From Phalacrocorax aristotelis (taxonomy: Eukaryota; Chordata; Aves; Suliformes; Phalacrocoracidae): a DNA stretch of 64,000 nt. Shown one piece after another: positions 61,701 to 64,000 of this stretch. The DNA lies in the NCBI RefSeq assembly GCF_949628215.1, contig NC_134311.1, positions 57,148,205 to 57,212,204 on the forward strand. Reading direction: 5' to 3'. Under the pieces are notes generated by a model, which saw only the letters and a program-made list of their open reading frames with translations, made no database searches and was not told where the DNA came from. How positions within the stretch are numbered: the first letter of the stretch is position 1; each line of letters starts with the position of its first letter. The translations under genes and the position numbers were made by a program.

Positions 61701-64000
61701 TAGCTCCCACTGAAATCATTAGATGTTGCAGGCACACATTCCATTTAACATCAAGTCTTAGCTCTTTCTAGCTGTGCCTAGGTGTAGAGAGCTTGAAACA
61801 AAGATAATTTTTTTCCTTGTTGAGAGATGCTGAAGTGTACCTCATTGTACTTCAGTGTCCATCCATGCCTTCTCTATGTTAGTGTTTTCAAGATTGATGT
61901 AGGGTTTCCCTCTTGAATATTGCTACAGTGACTCATTAACCTTTTGGTACTTCTACCATGGTATTTTATTGATAGTGTGGCATTGGTTGGGCTGGTGATG
62001 GTTATATTTGCGGAAAAGATGTTGACATTGATGGCTACCCTAATGAAGAACTCTCATGCTCTGCTGAAAACTGCAGAAAGGTAAGAAATTTTTTGTTAAT
62101 CCTATAACAATTCAGAGCAAGAAGGAGTGAAGAGGAAGAGTGGAAGAAATATGACTGGGTGTATTAATATTTTTTCAAGTTATTTAAGTTCTCTGGATAA
62201 ATTGTGTTTAATTTTATTAATTGATTAATTAAAACAATAATAGAAAAAGTTATTCAAATTATGAAGTCATCCAGTTTACCTGTAAACACAGACATGTCTC
62301 ATTTTTTGTCTAGGACAATTGCAGATTTGTCCCAAACTCTGGACAAGAAGACGCTGATGGTGATGGGATTGGAGATGCCTGTGACGACGATGCGGATGGA
62401 GATGGCATTCCCAATGAGCAGGTGCTGTGTATAGATCAGGGTGCAGGGGTCTGTGGAAACAGAAGGATTTCATGTTATTGCAGTAGGTATTGGTTTTGAA
62501 ATCTGTCTCACTGCTGTTTGCCATAGATTATCCCATACCCATCACCATCAGCAGCTCTCTCAACCACATTTTTTTTTCTTTTATATAATGGTCGCTATTA
62601 TAAGACCTAAAAAACCCAGGCGATCTCACGCAGCCTTAAATCCCACCAGTGTGCACTCCATTATTATATTTTAGCATTGAATTATAGAGGGTTTTTTGAG
62701 TACAATGGCCTTCAGGAACGTTACTTGCATTAGTGTCTTTCTTTTTAAAGAGCAGGTTGACCTGGCATCACATTCCATGAGGGATCCAAAACCCACATAA
62801 ATTAATGGTGTCTTGCCAATAACTTGGAAAAGCTTTGAATCATGTTCTCAAAGTGAAAGAGGTTTCCATGTGGGTATACTACTGCAGAATATAACAGAGA
62901 ATACATTCAGACTGTAAAAGCTCTTTTGTGTTCATTCTGTATCCTCACATGCCCGCTGTTGTACGTTAAGATCCTTCTGTGGTATTGTTTAATGCACTTC
63001 TGAGGAAGACAAGAAGAACACACTATTAAGAGTACAAATGTCCATGTGGAGCTAGGGCAGAACAGCAATCACAGGAGGTCTGTCTCAGGCTATTTTGCCA
63101 CAGAGGCAAACCCTAAATTCTGATAGCTTGAAGCAACTGATTTTATTAATGATCTATGAGGAAAGATCACATGTTAAATCCTCCTTCAACTGTAAATCTA
63201 TATGCAGGTTCTGCACCTTCACAATCAAGTAGCTTCAATATTGTTGCTAAGCTCTGTTCTGCCTCCCTGTGTGCAAGAGGATGAGGTCATGGGTATGCTA
63301 GATAGGATAGGAAAGTTTATACCACTTTGAAATAAAGTTTTCTCCATATGCCTCCTGATGGTCTTAGAAAGTCAAGTGCAGTTTGGTTGACCAAAAAAAA
63401 AAAGACCACTTTACCCTTTTGCATCAAAAAGTCCTGTTTTTCCAAGTGTTTCAGCTATGGTCTGAGTCTCCACCAGAAGGGGGCAACCGCCTTTCACCGA
63501 GAGCATCTATAAACCCTGTCACGGTCCCTAAACTGCAGCTTTTGGGAAGGACCATGTAAGGAAGCCAGGACACCAAAACGGGTTACTCACCATGGACTCA
63601 TCCAAAATGAGAATCAGAAGTTGAAGCTATGAATAAAGCCTTATGGTAGCGGGTGTTTATCTTTAGGGTTCCCACAGTGTGGTTCAAAGCAGAGCTTTGA
63701 GGAAGCCAATGAAATCTGATCCAGAGCTATTTTTCACATAAAATGTGTAAATGCTCATGGTAATAACTTTTTGTGAAAGTAGAAATAAATACAAGAGTTA
63801 TATAAGTCCACTAAAGTAGAAATTAAAGGTTTGGGGCCCAGTTCATGTATGATTTGGATCTGTGTCTCTTGTAGGATAACTGTGTCTTGGCTCCCAATGT
63901 TAACCAGAGAAATGGTGACCAAGATATCTTTGGAGATGCTTGTGACAACTGCCGCAATGTCCTGAATAATGACCAGAGGGACACAGATGGTGATGGGAAA
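34654..64000 (+). CDS. THBS4: Thrombospondin 4, exons 1-13, cut at the window's right end
   Basis: THBS4 is a secreted pentameric calcium-binding matrix glycoprotein of tendon, muscle, heart and nerve. Thirteen exons (34654-34741, 38704-38907, 42523-42770, 43863-43968, 50057-50139, 50722-50773, 52124-52296, 55446-55583, 56215-56292, 60458-60610, 61976-62080, 62314-62421, 63875-64000) join without a stop to 554 codons; the family is usually near 960. Order: signal peptide (1 to about 24), laminin-G-like TSPN (about 30-205), coiled coil (about 216-256) with C257 and C260, four EGF-like repeats (279-313, 319-366, 372-410, 416-453), then type 3 repeats with DxDGDG motifs. There is no procollagen or type 1 domain, so this is a subgroup B (pentameric) thrombospondin. 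[19 protein letters not shown] and the MTX3 neighbour favour THBS4 over THBS3 or COMP. The remaining type 3 repeats and the L-lectin C-domain lie to the right. Confidence 0.96.
38364..38520. mobile_element. Two CR1 3' ends facing each other (fold-back) in THBS4 intron 1
   Basis: The left half reads as a CR1 3' end on the minus strand (tagaatcatagaatag, gaagggacctttaaagatc). The right half reads as a CR1 3' end on the plus strand (gtgccaggggggttggac, tagatgatctttaaag) without the terminal octamers. Arms 38397-38416 and 38498-38517 are a perfect 20-base inverted repeat; 38438-38448 and 38472-38482 are a second 11-base pair. Confidence 0.85.
38704..38907 (+). CDS. THBS4: THBS4 exon 2: start of N-terminal TSPN domain
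   Basis: The acceptor is tgcttatttttcag, the donor gtgagt. It encodes [19 protein letters not shown], then [17 protein letters not shown], then [16 protein letters not shown] and GRMNKG. This is the first half of the laminin-G-like domain. 204 bases, phase 1 at both ends. Intron 1 before it is 3,962 bases. Confidence 0.96.
39908..39990. repeat. CA/TG/TA microsatellite-like tract in THBS4 intron 2
   Basis: Alternating blocks of acacac, gtgtgtgt, tatatata and tgtacacaca over about 80 bases. It is imperfect, so probably old. Confidence 0.75.
42523..42770 (+). CDS. THBS4: THBS4 exon 3: rest of TSPN domain
   Basis: The acceptor is tgtattag, the donor gtgagt. It encodes [37 protein letters not shown] and FYLDCLQVG, then [10 protein letters not shown]. 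The Cys in YLDC pairs with a later Cys in family structures. 248 bases, ending in phase 0. Confidence 0.96.
43208..43241 (+). repeat. 17-bp perfect tandem duplication
   Basis: The unit gcagggattcatgtggt occurs twice back to back (43208-43224 and 43225-43241) in THBS4 intron 3. Confidence 0.9.
43863..43968 (+). CDS. THBS4: THBS4 exon 4: end of TSPN domain
   Basis: The acceptor is ttctgagtccag, the donor gtaagg. It encodes [19 protein letters not shown] and then [17 protein letters not shown], with the second conserved TSPN Cys in LQDC. 106 bases, ending in phase 1. Confidence 0.94.
45110..45222 (+). mobile_element. CR1 3' end fragment in THBS4 intron 4
   Basis: The landmarks gcgtggcacttcagggcat, ggtggtgttgggttgac, ttggacttgatgatctt and a single gattctatgat end are the 3' terminal region of a CR1 on the plus strand. 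Confidence 0.88.
46063..46570 (-). mobile_element. Solo LTR-like element, antisense in THBS4 intron 4
   Basis: Read on the minus strand, this about 508-base block has the layout of a retroviral LTR. A GC-rich U3 is followed by a TATA box (ctttataaaagggg, near 46386-46373), an R region of about 235 bases, AATAAA at 46144-46139, and a U5 of about 75 bases. The ends are inverted 7-mers (plus strand TGTTATC at 46063-46069, GATAACA at 46564-46570). No target duplication is clear and no internal viral genes are present, so this reads as an old solo LTR. The family is not identified, and the borders rest on the terminal repeats only. Confidence 0.65.
47005..47062 (-). mobile_element. Short CR1 3' end fragment in THBS4 intron 4
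   Basis: The plus strand reads cacaaaatcattcaggtcag then aagggatctctggagatcat. This is the reverse complement of a CR1 3' terminal region, here only about 60 bases long. Confidence 0.65.
47718..47898 (+). mobile_element. CR1 3' end fragment in THBS4 intron 4
   Basis: The landmarks ggaacatgttgcccagc, ttgtggatgcctcatcac, ggcaggggggttggag and aatgatctttaaaggtcac appear in the CR1 order, and the fragment ends with a degraded gattctata tail on the plus strand. Confidence 0.9.
50057..50139 (+). CDS. THBS4: THBS4 exon 5: oligomerisation coiled coil
   Basis: The acceptor is ttccctgcag; the donor gtactg is a weak GT. It encodes [16 protein letters not shown] and then [12 protein letters not shown], a heptad pattern with Leu, Met and Ile at a/d positions. 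Gln- and Met-rich residues are typical of the pentameric subgroup. 83 bases, ending in phase 0. Intron 4 before it is 6,088 bases. Confidence 0.94.
50722..50773 (+). CDS. THBS4: THBS4 exon 6: end of coiled coil and interchain cysteines
   Basis: The acceptor is atccttaag, the donor gtaagt. It encodes [17 protein letters not shown]. The two Cys (257 and 260) are the pair that locks the five chains together in subgroup B thrombospondins. 52 bases, phase 1. Confidence 0.95.
52124..52296 (+). CDS. THBS4: THBS4 exon 7: linker and EGF-like repeat 1
   Basis: The acceptor is ctgcattaaag, the donor gtaaaa. A short linker ([18 protein letters not shown]) leads into [12 protein letters not shown] and [18 protein letters not shown], then SDIDE of the next, calcium-binding repeat. 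The linker is about ten residues shorter than I recall for the human protein and lacks its polyproline runs. 173 bases, ending in phase 0. Confidence 0.95.
52549..52612 (+). repeat. A-rich (CAAAA)n-like tract in THBS4 intron 7
   Basis: An A-rich simple stretch with repeated acaaaacaaaac, then aaccccaaaaccaacc. No element boundary is visible. It could be the remnant of a retroposon tail or a simple repeat. Confidence 0.6.
54353..54367 (-). promoter_or_regulatory. Candidate CTCF site in THBS4 intron 7
   Basis: The minus strand reads ggcagtagagggcac, a close match to the CTCF core (CCASYAGRKGGCRS) except at the first base. A short motif match alone is weak evidence for occupancy. Confidence 0.35.
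55446..55583 (+). CDS. THBS4: THBS4 exon 8: EGF-like repeat 2 (calcium-binding)
   Basis: The acceptor is ttttttctttgcag, the donor gtgagt. It encodes [19 protein letters not shown], then [19 protein letters not shown] and SYAKSNKQ. The preceding DIDE and the VNTAPGFRC pattern mark a calcium-binding EGF. 46 codons, phase 0 at both ends. Confidence 0.96.
56215..56292 (+). CDS. THBS4: THBS4 exon 9: EGF-like repeat 3, first half
   Basis: The acceptor is ttttattgctag, the donor gtaagc. It encodes [16 protein letters not shown] then [10 protein letters not shown]. There are seven residues between the first two Cys of the repeat, about three more than I recall for mammalian THBS4. 26 codons, phase 0. 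Confidence 0.95.
56929..57755 (-). mobile_element. CR1, 3' part of an element split by a nested CR1 (THBS4 intron 9)
   Basis: The plus strand starts with octamer-like cacaaaatcatagaatcat, then reads back through the CR1 3'UTR and the end of ORF2 (minus frames with [20 protein letters not shown]-type and [15 protein letters not shown] segments). It is frameshifted. The element resumes at 58280 after the inserted plus-strand CR1. Confidence 0.92.
57756..58279 (+). mobile_element. CR1 inserted into an older, oppositely oriented CR1
   Basis: The plus-strand CR1 begins near ctactcagcgcttgtcagg and ends with octamers (gtgattctgtgatt). The plus frame reads the ORF2 C-terminus ([20 protein letters not shown]), then the 3'UTR (ggttggactagatgatccc). 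Removing it joins the two parts of the outer element at agagccttcct / taccctcatgcag. The pentamer ttcct is present at both junctions (57751-57755 and 58280-58284). Confidence 0.9.
58280..58735 (-). mobile_element. CR1, 5' part of the split element
   Basis: Continues the minus-strand CR1: cagatcagcgctcctgccc, cttggtgttgtctgcaaac. The minus frame from 58729 has the RT palm motif [19 protein letters not shown], with the catalytic Asp kept. The 5' truncation is near 58735. Confidence 0.9.
59227..59816 (+). mobile_element. Solo LTR of an avian endogenous retrovirus, sense in THBS4 intron 9
   Basis: A 590-base block that starts TGTGCTGGTTTTGACTGGG and ends gttaaaccATGACA, with TG...CA termini. The order of landmarks matches a widespread avian ERVL/ERVK-type LTR. 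Inside are a TATA-like tcagtatataactgg near 59490, an ATT-rich stretch and a poly-purine/GGGG block near the end. Flanks agaat (59222-59226) and ggaat (59817-59821) agree at 4 of 5 bases, fitting an old 5-base target duplication. No viral genes lie next to it. The family name is from memory and not confirmed. Confidence 0.85.
60458..60610 (+). CDS. THBS4: THBS4 exon 10: EGF-like repeat 3 end and repeat 4 start
   Basis: The acceptor is gtgttcttacag, the donor gtgagt. It encodes [19 protein letters not shown], then [17 protein letters not shown] and [18 protein letters not shown] repeat (60581-60599) encodes the EERRGE stretch. 51 codons, phase 0. Confidence 0.95.
61976..62080 (+). CDS. THBS4: THBS4 exon 11: EGF-like repeat 4 end and type 3 lead-in
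   Basis: The acceptor is ttattgatag, the donor gtaaga. It encodes [19 protein letters not shown], then [16 protein letters not shown]. The DVDIDGYP segment is the standard entry into the type 3 calcium wire. 35 codons, phase 0. Confidence 0.96.
62314..62421 (+). CDS. THBS4: THBS4 exon 12: type 3 repeat
   Basis: The acceptor is ttttttgtctag, the donor gtgctg (weak beyond GT). It encodes [18 protein letters not shown], then [18 protein letters not shown]. The [19 protein letters not shown] core binds several Ca2+ ions. 36 codons, phase 0. Confidence 0.96.
63473..63485 (+). promoter_or_regulatory. Candidate CTCF site in THBS4 intron 12
   Basis: The sequence ccagaagggggca fits the CTCF core CCASYAGRKGGCRS except at one flexible position. 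It lies in an otherwise unremarkable intron. Motif evidence only. Confidence 0.3.
63875..64000 (+). CDS. THBS4: THBS4 exon 13: type 3 repeats, cut by window end
   Basis: The acceptor is gtctcttgtag. It encodes [19 protein letters not shown], then [14 protein letters not shown] and QRDTDGDGK, where the window ends. The exon and the gene continue to the right. 42 codons are visible in frame. Confidence 0.95.

Noticed and set aside
34654-64000. Assignment to THBS3 or COMP instead of THBS4
   Set aside because: All three share the pentameric domain order, but the TSPN exon 2 sequence and the MTX3 neighbour fit THBS4 best.
1-64000. CRISPR arrays, operons, prophage or tRNA genes
   Set aside because: No regularly spaced repeats with spacers, no bacterial gene organisation and no tRNA cloverleaf with A and B boxes were seen; the sequence is avian nuclear DNA.

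Overview
This is vertebrate nuclear DNA, almost certainly from a bird. The signs are many CR1 LINE fragments with the avian-type 3' end (repeats of the octamer attctatg), an avian-looking solo retroviral LTR, compact introns, and two CpG-island promoters. No bacterial-style gene organisation is present. Nearly all six-frame ORFs are chance open frames; the real coding sequence is split into short exons that have to be joined by splice sites and reading phase.

Layout. Positions 1 to about 21.8 kb show no gene that I can recognise, only repeats: a 5'-truncated CR1 at 11117-12394, small tandem repeats, and old CR1 relics. From 30436 down to 22750 on the minus strand lies a complete nine-exon gene for metaxin 3 (MTX3, 312 residues), with its 3'UTR probably running to a polyadenylation signal at 21789-21794. 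Its first exon sits in a CpG island at about 29900-30770, with a YY1-type element over the start codon. About 4.2 kb away, in the opposite direction, thrombospondin 4 (THBS4) starts at 34654 in a second CpG island and runs off the right edge at 64000. Thirteen coding exons are in the window: signal peptide, laminin-G-like N-terminal domain, coiled coil with the interchain cysteine pair, four EGF-like repeats and the first type 3 calcium-binding repeats. These total 554 codons, slightly over half of a protein usually near 960 residues. All 22 coding exons of both genes have AG/GT boundaries, and phase is kept throughout.

The MTX3-THBS4 head-to-head pair matches the human 5q14 gene order, and it parallels the MTX1-THBS3 divergent pair on human 1q, so it is probably an ancient duplicated block. 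The two proteins have no known joint function: MTX3 is an outer mitochondrial membrane import factor and THBS4 is a secreted pentameric matrix protein.

THBS4 introns hold most of the mobile DNA: a CR1 fold-back (intron 1), an antisense GC-rich LTR (intron 4), several CR1 3' ends, a CR1 nested inside another CR1 (intron 9), and a sense-oriented solo LTR (intron 9). I found no unknown gene system. The most unusual points are the nested and palindromic CR1 arrangements, the two LTRs with visible promoter elements, and lineage differences in the THBS4 linker and third EGF repeat.
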